The notes under the pieces are model-generated. The model searched no databases. It was not told where the DNA came from and was given only the letters and a program-made list of their open reading frames with translations. Below, one piece after another: positions 44,460-55,985 of a stretch of DNA of 64,000 bases (the first letter of the stretch is position 1; every line of letters starts with the position of its first letter). A program made the translations under genes and the position numbers. This DNA is from Protopterus annectens (lineage: Eukaryota > Chordata > Ceratodontiformes > Protopteridae), in assembly GCF_019279795.1 (NCBI RefSeq), contig NC_056743.1:1787373839-1787437838 (forward strand). Reading direction: 5' to 3'.

Positions 44460-46566
44460 CCGTGAGGTACCTTCAGTTATGTGGGAGATCAACCTCATGG
44501 ATACGTTCGAGAGAGACTGGAGGGTGGCCAATTGTGAAGAGAACTGTATGTTCCTCTGTGAATCATGGACCCAGGAAGAGATGTGGAAAGTTCTTTAACA
44601 AAGTCTCTGTGCAATCTAGTGAAGTGTGCCAAATAATTCAGTGACCATACAGCAAAGGTCGCTGAAGTGTAAACATGCTTTCCAAATCTGTCTAACATGC
44701 AAGATTCTCTATTATAGAGATGAACAGCCAAGCTTTGTTCAGCTCTTTTTTGGTGGCCACCACCACAACCATGGCATCCACTGGCACTCCCTTACTTCAG
44801 TAAGGCCCGTCTTTAGGAGGGGCAAGAAATTTGTTGAGATGGCAAGGAATGGGCTTTACAGTAACTAGTTCCTTCCATGCCTGACGAGACACTAGATCTA
44901 TAAGGTCAACAGCCAGGGGTAACCCAGGATGTACATGGGCCAAACTCGAAGGCTTCCAGAAACACTGACTGCTCTTGGGAGGGGGGGGTATGAAGACCAT
45001 CCACCCTTTTGGCTAAGGATTTCTAGAATGTCTCCAAAAGAGACATCTTCTAGTGGAGACCATGGAACCCCTCCCCTTCATCAAAGTCAGTGTCTTTGTG
45101 AAAGATTCCTGAGGGAAATCTAACTGCCTCCTTTTACATAATCTCTTCCGAGGGACCTCCTCAATGGGATGACCTGAAGAGGTGTCAGAAGATACAGCAA
45201 GCTCCTGAGAATGAGCTGTCAAGATGCTCAAACAGACTGGTTGTCCCTGCTAGATAGATCGATGATGCTCTGAACTTGGACCCGATGGTGGCAGATGAGT
45301 AAGATCTGAAGAAGGGGTCTTTATTACTAATGAGTTTTTTTTGCTTTTAACTGATTCTCATTTAAGTTCTGATTGATTAATTGGAGAGGGTATATAAAAG
45401 GCTGGGTGTTGTGTGCATATTGTTCTGATGAAGTCTCTTTAGCGGAGAGGAAAGTGCTCAACTCAAATAAAGTGGTTGTCTCATTTGGATTTGTTTTTCT
45501 TCCTGCTGGCTCTTGGATTCATAAGATCTGATGAAGTAAGAGTAGATTGGCTTCTCGGATAAGAGAAAACACTTACCACCTCAAAGGCAGAAGGTCCGGG
45601 AGAAGCCGTGGCCAGCAGCACCAGAGCCAAAGTCCCCTGAACTTCAAAGCCCCGATCCTGCCCAGGCTCCAGTCATGAGGGAGGTGTCAGACCCAAGCTG
45701 TCCAACACCAAAGCACCAAGGGAAAGGGACAGCTCTGGCAACCTTAGAGAAAACTCCATCCCCTCGGATCTGGTGCCGAAGCTTTGGCTCCAAGACTCAT
45801 TTACCCAAGGGGGGGGGATCAGCACCAAAACAGTCATGGATGCCAGAGACAAAGACCTAGTTGTCTTCAGATGTGACACATCGATTCACAGAATCCTTGC
45901 ATCTGAGGGCTCCAAAACAATTGGATAGATCAGAGCAGAATTAATTGGATGTGTACTAGTAGTCAGAGGCTCACGGATCCGATAACACCTCCATCTGAAT
46001 CTGAGCCCAGAGAAATTTTCTCATCATCCTATCCACATCTGCTTCAGATAGGCTCTGGTAGGACCTGCTAGAGGACTAAGGGGATGAGACATCCTTCTTG
46101 GTGTTTCTTGAAGGAAAGGTGAACAAAACTGTGGGGAAACATGCTCTGGAGGGTAGTGAGGGAATCTGGTTTGAGGAGATTTTGTCCCACAGTCAGATCC
46201 AAAGGAGTCAGATCTGAACTTTTTGCAATTTTGGTTGGTGGCTCTGAGGCCGGCACTAATTTCAGAGAACAAGCAGGAGGCCGTTTTCTATGTTCCCTTG
46301 ACTCCAAGGAATACTTTTTTCTTGGTGGGGGTTTGAGCCCCTGAAACTGAAGCAGCTGCAATAGCAGGAGGAGAAAGCAACCCTCTCAAAACCAACCTGT
46401 TGTGTCGATCACTCAAGGTTCTCAAGTTAAATCTGACAAAAATGGAACATGATGTGTCAAGGTGGGCTGGCCCCAAAAGGTACATGCACTCCCTGCGGGT
46501 ATCAAAATTAGGTATCTTGAGCCCACAGGAAGTGCACTTTTTAAAACATGTAGGTTTTTCAGCCAT
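44460..46566 (-). pseudogene. DIRS copy 2 gag-like ORF1
   Basis: The start at 46566 reads MAEKPTCFKKCTSCGLKIPN, followed by LLGPAHLDTSC and RTLSDRHNRL, the cysteine-rich N-terminus typical of DIRS ORF1. The middle (45580-46360) is charged and Ser/Pro-rich. The C-terminal part has VDLIDLVSRQAWK...VKPIPCHLNKFLAPP (44797-45000) and RFGKHVYTSATFAVWSLNYLAHF (44495-44731). Frames change several times, and a 207-bp Penelope-like insertion interrupts it at 45315. Confidence 0.75.
45315..45521 (+). mobile_element. Short Penelope-like (PLE) 3' end with hammerhead-like motif
   Basis: A 207-bp insertion is flanked by a 15-bp target duplication TAAGATCTGA(A/T)GAAG (45300-45314 and 45522-45536). It contains TATAAAAGG, then CTGATGAAGTCTC...GGAGAGGAAAGTGCTC and CAAATAAAGTGG. 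The CTGATGA...GAAA pair with a short stem between is the core of hammerhead ribozymes, which are known in Penelope-like elements, and the layout resembles vertebrate Neptune-type ends. The stem between the boxes has four good pairs and a G-G mismatch, so activity is doubtful. Confidence 0.5.
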
Positions 46567-47060
46567 GATAGGCCAAACAAAACAAAAAAGTATAGCTATA
46601 TAAATCTATATAGATTTTTTTTGGGAAAGAAAAAAGGGATTGTACCAACACTTTTAATACCCTATGAGAGAGTAGGAAGGTAAAGAAAAAGAGAAGAAGC
46701 ACCAGCATTGGTAATATAGCTACCCAAGAAGAAGGGTAAAAACGTGGAAGTAGCGACTAATGCTAGAAACCCACAACTCTAAAAAGGGATGAAGGTTGAG
46801 AGAGAACCGGAGATAGATATCAAAAAATTCTAAAGTTACGCTCACAAATCATAATGAACAGACTACCCACTCGAAAGAGTAAGATCCACATCTGAAATGA
46901 AGAAGCGGCAAGAAGTGAGGTGTTAGTGTTTTGAGGCATTATGGGTAAAGGGAGGAGCTCAAAAGTCAGATATGAGAGTGTAAGTAAATGTGGCCAAGAC
47001 AGATCCAAGACCACATCAGAGACCCCATCAACTGTGGAATGAATGAAAATGACAACATCA

Positions 47061-47403
47061 GACAAGATACTATATGGTATGTATGCAAAGAAAAAGAAAA
47101 ATGAAGTTGAAAAATGGACTAAGATATTTTTTATTGCAACATGGATGTTATGGAAAAGGCAATGTGGAAGTTTATTATAATAAAAACACTGGTGATGAGG
47201 ATATATTGAAAGAAATAAAAATATTGCTTTGGATGAAAGGATAGGGTGGATGAAAATGTTTTTTTTTTTGAGTTTATTGAATATTGGACAGGAGAATTAC
47301 GTTAACTTCTTTTTGAAGTGTTAAGAAATATTTTTTGGTATAAAATGGGAAATGAAAAGAATGTGAATATGGGGTAGAAAGAAATGCAAGTAATGTAAAT
47401 AAA
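47061..47403. other. Purine-rich unassigned sequence
   Basis: The plus strand is rich in A and G, like the segment at 40841-41574 on the other side of DIRS copy 2. It may be the other half of the sequence into which that element inserted. Confidence 0.35.
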
Positions 47404-47660
47404 GCAACCCTAACCTTTTTTTCAATAGGTGCTATGGGACCTTTTACATCCACCTGTGATACCACTAACTCAGGCAGATGGGACTTTGGGTTCATTCCTC
47501 ATTTGACTGCTGACAAACTCAGGAGTGCTGCATTCCCTAATTCTGTACATCAGTATCAGTAATGGAAAATTAATCCAGTCACCTGGGGTGGGAATAGAAC
47601 GCACAATCTTCTGATCCTCCAGCAAAGGCAATGCTAGGGTAACCTTTCTCTGCTGTTACT
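47404..47660 (-). mobile_element. Probable tRNA-derived SINE, different family
   Basis: On the minus strand there is a B-box-like GCGTTCTATTCCC after a gene-like head, then a body, and a tail with GATGTAAAAGGTCCCATAGCACC followed by an A run. That tail style is known from amphibian and fish SINEs. The ends and any target duplication are unclear. Confidence 0.4.
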
Positions 47661-48329
47661 TATAAACATATCCTTCTACAACATTATATATAGGATGTCA
47701 CAAATACAAAGCTTTGTTTATTAACTGTGCAATAATTAATATTTCATACATGGTGTTCTTCAACTTGCATTGATAAAATGTGTATTAACATCACCATCTG
47801 CAAATCTATGTAATTAGTCTACTTTTCATTGTATTTGCATTTATTATTTCTTCTCTTCTGCAAGTACAGCTTGGCACTGTACTTCACTGCACCTCTCCTC
47901 TGCACATCAAAGTATTTATTCTGTTTTTTTTTTTTTTTCTTAATGTTACGTTCATAAATGTTTTTCTGCTCTGGCATTCAGGTTTTGGCTGAAAGGAGTC
48001 ACTGAACCAGCTAATAAAAAAAATATGCAGCCCGTCACTTTTTTCCAGAGCTGCTTGCAAACTTTGACAGTATAATTTTTATTTTTTAAGTTCTAAGTGC
48101 ATTTTTCTTTTCTTAAACTGCAGTCCAAACACTTTGAACGTTAAAAGTTTGGCAGTGCCTTGTATTTACTTTGTTTTGGACTATTGTTTCCAATATAAAA
48201 GTGTACAGCAAGCCACCAGTTCACAGGTAAGTACTAGCCAATCAGTATGCAAACCATTACAAGCAATGCCAATAGCCCATGTTCAAAAGTTCCTTTTAAC
48301 CTCAAAGACGGCAAGATAAGATAAAATTG
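47661..48329. other. Unassigned sequence
   Basis: No recognisable gene or repeat; a T run of about 16 bp lies near 47924-47938. Confidence 0.4.
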
Positions 48330-49140
48330 GGAGAATTTCAGGCTCCTCATCCAATTATCTAGGTTTACCTTAAAAGTGGCAAGGGTGCTATGCTACTTGG
48401 CATGCATTGTAAGTATATTCCAGGCATGAGGTATACAATGAGATGCAAATTTATCAAGCCAATGTTTCACACTCATATGTTGTTGAATTATTTAGTTCCT
48501 TTAACTGGGTATTTAAGTGACTATTTATTCAGACCTTTCATGGTTGAAAAGGCTAAACAGGAATCTCTATGAAAGAGTCTTTAACAGTGAAAAGAGGGAG
48601 AAGGCTGCAGTTTGGCTACTAATCTTTTTAATTATGAATCTCTGAGGTCTCAAGTCAAGTGATATGTTAAGACAAACACATGCCAAAACAGGTATTATAG
48701 TCAATACTGGATCTGATGAGGTACGAATAAAGGATAATCAAAAGTCCTTTGGATCTAAAGAAGCAACCTTTGGAAATTATATGAGCCAGATTGAAGGCTT
48801 TTTCTAACTACTGCAGAGACACCATGGTCAAAAGGTAAGGAATTACCAACAAGAGTTGCCTAGATCTCTTTGTTACAATGTGGGGGTGTTTTGTTTACCA
48901 AAATGAACAACCACTACTTTTCAAATTTTTTTTACAGAAACTATCGCCCTTGTTCCAGTTGTTAACACTGTATAACCCATATTGGTTGTGAGTCAGTAGA
49001 TCAAATAACATCCAGTTTCCAACTGTCTGCAAACTTAGACAACCCAAGCTAACAGTCTTAACCTGAAGGTCCAAGAAATGGATAACAAATAGGAGAGGGC
49101 CCAACAATGAGCCGTGTGATAACACCTCTGGTAATCAGTT
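48330..49140 (-). mobile_element. Ancient CR1 fragment (copy J)
   Basis: The minus strand carries very diverged CR1 RT blocks. Near 49100 an open frame reads MLSHGSLLGPLLFVIHF (for GVPQGSVLGPLLF), and in another frame KFADSWKLDVI stands where other copies have KFADDCKLGAI. Toward 48340 there are remnants of the C-terminus. This copy is much older than the others or from another subfamily. Confidence 0.55.
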
Positions 49141-50010
49141 TTTTTTTTTTTTTTTGCTTTTCAAAGTGATATCTGCTACTCTAACTATATATCTTTGAAA
49201 AAGTAGCTTTTATTTTAAGTCATTACAATAGTCCAATACCGAGCACTGCTCTACTTTCTTTAACCCTCCCCAGTGTATCATATTACTTCACAGTCTCTGC
49301 TCAGGTTCTTCCCCTTTACTAATGCCGTCCCAGTCACCACAACTTAAGTAGCTTCACCAAGTTAAGATCAAAGTAATTACTTGAGGGATGCTCCAACACA
49401 GATGAATAATCTCTAAATTCCTTGCTTTACTGAGGTGAGGTCTTCATTGGTTAAGAATATTTTACCTATTACTAAAAAAAGAATGGTGTCTCCGAGAATG
49501 GGTGCAACTCCTTTGTACTTTGTGCAACAGATGAGACATCCACCATCTAGTGGCAGGAGGTGGTAGCTGTTCCATCTAGTGGCAGTAGTTGGTGTCTTCA
49601 TCTATCTGAGTTGGGAAACACATAAGAAAGCTATGTAGCTGCTTTACTGACCAGAGGACTTAAAAGCCAGTTTCCTGTGGTTTTTAAGTGCCTGCATAAA
49701 TTTGGTGCATTTGCATGCTGCTGCTCATCTGTGAGCAGCGATTAGTAGTGCCCTGTGTAGATGCAGACACCTAGAAACCACATTTTCCTTTGAAAACCAC
49801 CTGTGAAACTGTATCAGTAACTCTGTGTCTAAGGCAACTACTTTGCGGGTGGATAGCATATAGCAACTATTCTGCACATTGAGGAGCACTGCCACTTGAA
49901 TTTAATTAGCCTAGTCTAGTTTCTAGTCCCAAAAGCATCCTTGGTCAGTCCACCATGAACTCCTCATGCACCACAACCTAGCAGTTCACACAATAAAAGG
50001 ACCCGACAAC
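49141..50010. other. Unassigned sequence
   Basis: No gene recognised. A short repeat CCATCTAGTGGCAG occurs twice about 40 bp apart (near 49542 and 49573). Confidence 0.5.
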
Positions 50011-50540
50011 ATGGATATGCACTTTCCCCAAATTTTCTGCTGCCAGTTTGGTGGATATGGGTATACTGAGACAATGTAACAATTTTCTAATGTTCATTGA
50101 CAATTATATCATCCTCAAAACACAATATCAAGAGATGTAATTACACAACATTTCTGGAGACAAAACGCTTGTGTACAACCACTCAAAACAACAATCTGGT
50201 TGTCAGAAACACAAACGGTATGCACCCCACATATAGACCTATTTATGCTACGGCGCTTAAATGTAATCTTCGCAAACCCCAAAGGCCTTCCAGACATTCC
50301 ACCTGCAAAAATTTGCCTCAGCAAACTCAAACACACTCAGAAGTAACCTCTAACATTGCACATACACAGCCACGACCAGTGTAGCCTCAACTGTCATGCC
50401 CATAAGGCAAGCCAATACACTACCCAGGGCTCTAGTCATATGGAACTCCATTGTAAAACAGAATAATGATCCACTCACAAAGCTGAACAAGGAAAGGAAA
50501 ATATGGTGAGTTAACTTTCAGGGGCCAGAATCTGCCAAAT

Positions 50541-50572
<32 letters not shown>

Positions 50573-53500
50573 AAAAAGTCTTTGCATCACATGTGCCAAT
50601 TTAGTCATAGTCCATGTAAGTGTAAATGACCTGAGACATGCCTCCCTAGACAGACACTATGGATCTCTTCGACTGTGTGTCAAAGGCTGATATGTGCCTA
50701 GCACTGAACAGCACTCTACCTTCACCAAGGTTGATGTCAGAAACATAAGATAATGGACTTTAATAACTGTCTTAGTTTCTGGTGTCATTCCAGGGGGATA
50801 CAATATTTCAGTGTAGGAAGACATAGTTATCAAACCACATTGCTTTCCCAAGATTAGTCTGCACCTGCCCCATCTAGGCTTTCAAATTTTAGCTAAAACA
50901 CTGTCCTCCCCATAGAACCTTTTTTTAGGAAATGCCAAATTGACAAAACCTCCAACATAGCAAAATCTACCCAAGGAAATATCAAGGTATTACTGATCAA
51001 TGGCAGAAGTCTAAACAGGAAGCGCCCCCTTCAAGCTCTCCTTAACCTGGAGAATGCAGACATCTATGCAGTTACCAAAACATGGTTTAAAGCTGCAGAG
51101 AGTACCCCAGCAGTGCAAAGCTTCAACTGCCTTACACACATTTAGACCAGCAACTACATGGGTAGGGACTAAAGGCTGGGGTGTCTCGATCTGCATTAAT
51201 AATAAGCATACCACTAGGTTGGTTAAACAGGATGATGTGCTGGGGTTCCTCCAAGTCCAGATTACCATGGACAAAGTCACATATTATATCCTAGCAAGCT
51301 ACAGGTCACCTCTATGTTCCATGAAACCTACAGCTCATACACATCTACTGGAGACACTCATCATTCAACCAAATACCATACTCACGGAGCACTTTAATTA
51401 TCCCCATATAAACTCGGAATCCTACACAATCCCAAATTTGAAGGCACAGTGATTCCTACACTTCATAAACACAAACACCCTTGACCAGACAGTGAATACC
51501 CATACCAGAGTTCCAAACATATTGGCCCTGGTACTCAAACATGAGAGAATGCTGTCCTCTCTAGTTAGGTCAGCCCACAAAGCAGTCTCCTTTGAAACAG
51601 AAATCAGTTCTGCAACCCCAAGTAAACCCTATCACTGTTAAGAACTACCCCAAGGCAAACTACCTTTTATTAAGTGATAACCTGTCAAAATCTCAAGTAC
51701 CTTCAAACCCAGATAACACTCAGCCTATGTGGAACTATTCAGAGGTGCGCCCTGTACAAAAATGTCAATGACTGTATAGAGATGGCTGTGCCTACAAGAA
51801 GTAAGCCCAAACCCAACTCAAAAAACAACCCAGCCTGGTGAAATCCAAATTTAAACAGGTCGTACAACAAAAGAAGAAAAAAAGTTACAGCTAAAATTAG
51901 GAAGTGTAACACCAAAAATGATAAAAGCTCTTGCATCAAACTGAATAGACAAATAAGAGGAACAATTAAGTCCAACAAAGCAAATTTTGAGGTAAAGATA
52001 GCAGCCCAGGCCAGAAACAACCACAAGACTTTCTTTAACCTTCTCCAAAGCCTTAAAAGCAGCACAGAAGTGTACCGAACTACTGATAAATGGAGCTACA
52101 GTCATGAAACCAGGAGATATAGCAAATCTTCTGGCTGACAAATTCAGCTCCAACCTTACCCCCCACCCCTACCGCCAGATCTCCCCAAGGAATACTATCT
52201 AATGTAACCCTCCAACTATCATTATGGAGCAGAGGTCTTAAAGAAGCTAATCATGGTCAAGAATACAGCTTTGATGGGCCCCAATAATGTCCCAGGATGC
52301 CTCCTAAATAGCCTGAAATATGACCTCTCAGGGCCATTGGAGTCACAATTCAACCACAGCTTCTGAACAGGCTGTGTGTCATAAGAATGAAGGCCCACAA
52401 TGATCATTCTTCTGCACAAGGGCAGGCGATCAACAGATCTTGTCAGCTACAGACCCATTAGTCTGACTAGTGTCATTATGGAAAGCCATGGAAAGAATCA
52501 TCATAAAAATGATTAACAATGACATACGAAACTTTCAGACACTGGAACCAACCCAGTTTGATTTTGTAAAGGGCATGTCATGCCTACTAAACCTGGTAAA
52601 TTACTTTAGGAAGATCACCAAAGCAATGGATGAGGGCAAAACAGTGCATACTGTCTACCTTGACCTAGCTAAGGCATTGGATACAATACCCTACTTGAGC
52701 ATTGTAAACAAACTCATGGAATTAGAAAAAAAACCCTACGTAACCTGCTGGATAACCAGTTGGCTCACATATACGACCCAGGAGGTTAGGATTGGAGAGA
52801 CCGCCTCTATAAAGAGGCCATTTACCAATGGAGTCTTCCAAAGCTCTGTGTTTAGTCTGCTTCTCTTTGGCAACTATTTCTTGGAGGTCAAGGCCAATTT
52901 GCAGATGACTGCAAGATGGAAACAATCAGAACTACCCAAAATACTAACACTTTACAGAAAGTCTAACACAGACAAATGACTGGTGCCAAAACCACGCTTA
53001 AAACTCAATGCCAAGAAATGCATAACCATACCTTTTTGAAGTCGGACACCCTGGGAAACTACCTCATCTATAAAACACCCCTAACAGTAGACACAGTAGT
53101 CAGAAAGCTAGGGACTTGTGTAGACAGTAACCTGGCGTTCAACCAACAAATGTTTAAGATAATAAGAAAATCATTCAAGGTCACTCAAGTTATACGTAAG
53201 GCCATGGTATCTACATCCAGAGAAGTCACCATGCCACTATACTCAGCCCTTATCAGACCCATCATCGAGTACAGCATTCCCTTCGTATGCACCTACCCAG
53301 GCATATGCAACAACTGTACAGTCCACGGAGGTTCCTCACAAAAAGTATACAGGGCATTAATGCAACAAAGCCCAATCCCTATACTCAGTTTCCTACAGAC
53401 TGCTGAGAGATGATTTATGACTGACAAACAAGGCATCCTTTGACCCCTCCCTGAGGGACCTTATACACATTCACAAAATGAACAGCATCAGAACTACTAG

Positions 53501-53835
53501 ACTTTAAGGATTTAAATTTTTCTTGCAATTTAAACATGGCATGTTGGAGGGACAGGTATGTATTTCAATAGAATACTCATTCTCTGGCATAGGCTTCCCA
53601 TGCATGAGAAGAAATGCCCTTCCCTCAACCTATTCAAGCAAAACATGGACCAGTGGATTGGAAATCGAAAATTCACGCCTGGTCTGCACCCATGTCTCTG
53701 ATGGGCAAAAGAAGAAGTTAAATTATGCCCTAACATACACCCCTTAAAACAACCCAAGGCAAAATTTGGGTTGCATGGCTAGGCTTATAAAGGCCCTAAA
53801 GGCCGTTAACCTAGTATATACCTATGAACCTATGC
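50011..53835 (+). mobile_element. CR1 LINE, degenerate near full length (copy F)
   Basis: ORF1 starts at 50011 (ATGGATATGCAC, like copy C MDMN), with the finger region reading GYGYTETM in place of the conserved MGILRQC. Esterase remnants (VNDLRHASLD, about 50620) follow. Endonuclease lies at 51000-51610 and RT at 52090-53420. The 3' tail at 53773-53835 reads GGCTAGGCTTATAAAGGCCC...CTAGTATATACCTATGAACC. A (CA)n tract has grown inside ORF1 (50541-50568). Many stops mark it as old. Confidence 0.82.
51000..53720 (+). pseudogene. CR1 copy F ORF2: endonuclease and reverse transcriptase
   Basis: Endonuclease blocks include YAVTKTWFKAAEST (near 51065, Glu changed to Lys), ASYRSP (51296) and EHFNYPHINSE (51390, GDFN changed to EHFN). 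RT pieces: KAMERIIIKMINNDIRN (52483), LDLAKALDTIPY (52660), NGVFQSSVF (GVPQGSVL damaged, 52835) and VRKLGTCVDSNLAFNQQ (53100). The DD loop is not preserved. Several active-site changes make it inactive apart from the frameshifts. Confidence 0.78.
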
Positions 53836-55054
53836 ACCATCTCTATGAATGCTGCTCAATGAGCCACAAAGCTAGTAAAAACCTTCCTAGCACTGGAGCC
53901 TTCCTTAGTGGTGGACCTTACTACACATATGTCTTACATAAGACCAGGCTTCCCCAGTCCCCAGCACAAACTACTATTCCCTCCTGTAATGATATCCATT
54001 TCCTTAGTACTGTTGGTAACTCAGAGATCCCAGTCCCAGGACAGACATAAGCCTTTATTACAGTCACTGTGCTTGCTTCCATCAGTATAACTTGTGTTAC
54101 CAGTCTCCTTGCTCCTGACCGAAGTAGAGACTGCCCCTACATGTTAAGTTGCCACCACTCACCTCTTTACCCCAAAATAACAAAAAAAAAAAAAAAAAAG
54201 CCTTCAGGAGATCGGATTTTCAGAAGCTTTTGATACTCCGCTATTTTAAAATTGGTCTCCTGTAACAAAACACTAGGTTTGTATTTTATCAACAATGTTA
54301 AACGCTGCAGCTCTTTTAATGTGAGTTATCTACCCATTTATAAACCAAGAAACCGTCTTATAATTGTCAGACATTTAATTCCCTCTATAACACTCCCATC
54401 CATTAACTTTTAAGGCACCCCAGATAACTTTATCAACTTCTCTGTATTTCTCTCCATTCTTCTTCCTTTTTGGATCTCTATGCTTATCTGAAAACTTAAA
54501 TAAAAAAATTAACATGCAACATTTTAATTTAACTCCATACCCCTGTATGCTCCTGTTTTTGGTAAACTCAGAACTCTTACTACAACCAGCTAAAAAAAAA
54601 AAAATACATTGAGCTTTACTCCCAAGTAATGCGAGATCACACTAAGTAAATCCATTTCTAAATTCATCTAACCAGAGATCACACACGACCTCCTCCTCAC
54701 TCACCCTTTATCTCTTATAAATCTTTATCATTAATGACAATCTCCTTTTTTCTATACGCTCTCCCTTTTCTAAATATAAGCAGCTACATTTCTCTTACAG
54801 TTTACTCTTTGTATACCTATGAAATTGAACCATATTCTAGCACAAGGTCTCCAAGATGATCTACAAAAAATATACACTTGATACTATAGTAATGACCTCA
54901 TTTTCAATGTTAGTAAATAGTAAATGTAGCTTCATCAGACTTAAGTAAAAAGACACAAATTATGCTTATAATGTAAACTGTCAAATCATAAAAAAAGTCG
55001 TTGTAATCATCATTATTGCTGCAATAACGATAACAGACAAAAATTTAAAATTCT
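53836..55054. other. Unassigned sequence
   Basis: AT-rich sequence without recognised genes or repeats. An 18-19 bp A run lies near 54181-54199. Confidence 0.4.
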
Positions 55055-55440
55055 GACCGGCGTGCACTCAAAGTCAGAAAAGCATATTCTGTGGCCCACC
55101 TAATTGTAAAGATCATCACTAATCACTCCAGGGAGATCACTGCAGCAGTTTATACCCCACTGATGCAACCCACTACTGAATGCCATGCTATGTTCTGTAA
55201 CCTTCAAACAAGGCAGGTGAAAGCAATTGGGAAAAGATCCAATAATTCACTACTAGCAAAATCTTAAGCAACTACTCAGAAAGGCTGCAGGAACTTTTAC
55301 TGTACTCCATTTCCTACAGATTACTAACGGGTGACCTCTCCCTGGGTTATGATGCAAAGTTTGATACAGTTCTATGTGAAAGTCTATGCTTGGAAAGCAC
55401 CACTGGGGAAACCAACATTAGGTCATGAAATTTCATTTCA
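55055..55440 (+). mobile_element. CR1 ORF2 fragment (copy G)
   Basis: The plus strand matches the RT thumb of CR1 in broken frames: TGTGGCCCACCTAATTGTAA (VAHLI), GGGAGATCACTGCAGCAG, then LLLYSISYRLLTGDLSLGYDA near 55295-55360. It lacks both the 5' part and the 3' tail, so it is an internal relic. Confidence 0.7.
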
Positions 55441-55649
55441 GAAATAAGTATCAATAGAAAACGACATATACATTATATGGCACCTTTGAAAAATTATGAA
55501 ATAAGCTTTCCCATGCAATCAGAAGTCAGTCTTTTTCCTTTAAAAATAATCATATGTATATAAAAAATATAAAAAAATCAATATTACGTCAATTAGAATT
55601 TTGAATGATAATGAATCAATCTTTAGTAGTAAACTTATGAACCTTACAC

Positions 55650-55985
55650 GAGGCGGCATAGTGACAAAGCAAACAGTGTCACCTCACAGCAAGAGGTTCC
55701 CTGGTTTGATCCTCGGCTAGGGTGCCTTCTGTGTGGAGTCTGCATGTCCTTGCTGTGTTCACGTGAGTTTCCTCCGGGTGGTCTGGTTTCCTCCCACATT
55801 CCAAAGACATGAAGTAGGTGAATTAGACACTCCAAATTGATCAGAGGTGTTGAGTGTGTGGTGTAGAAAAGTTATTGCGGCAGGGCTAGCCACCCGGCAG
55901 TGTAAATCTTGGTTCTAGATGATTGTCACTGTTGAAGTGACACCCCAACCCCAACTGCAAAAATGGGGTCAGGGGTTGTGGATGG
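55650..55985 (+). mobile_element. tRNA-derived SINE (copy 3 of the family)
   Basis: The head GGCGGCATAGTGACAAAGCA and B-box-like GGTTTGATCCTCGGC are followed by GCCTTCTGTGTGGAGTCTGC, TTTCCTCCGGGTGGTC and TTTCCTCCCACATTCCAAAG. These blocks are characteristic of Meta-SINE-type elements spread through many animals. This is the fullest copy of the body. The tail differs from the copies at 31109 and 41737. No clear target duplication was found. Confidence 0.85.

Larger units (their letters stand above)
41575..47060 (-). mobile_element. DIRS-type retrotransposon, copy 2 (different family)
   Basis: The minus-strand element has inverted terminal repeats at about 41588-41735 and 46900-47055. They share CATTTTCATTC, CACATTTACTTA-like and CTCCCTTTACCCATAA. 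An internal complementary region lies at 42170-42285. ORF1 (46566 to about 44460), a post-RNase H segment (43420-43760) and the tyrosine recombinase (42297 upward) are present. The RT and most of RNase H are missing between about 43800 and 44450. Three later insertions are visible: a SINE (41737-42019), an LTR fragment (44247-44415) and a Penelope-like end (45315-45521). It is not closely related to copy 1. Confidence 0.8.
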
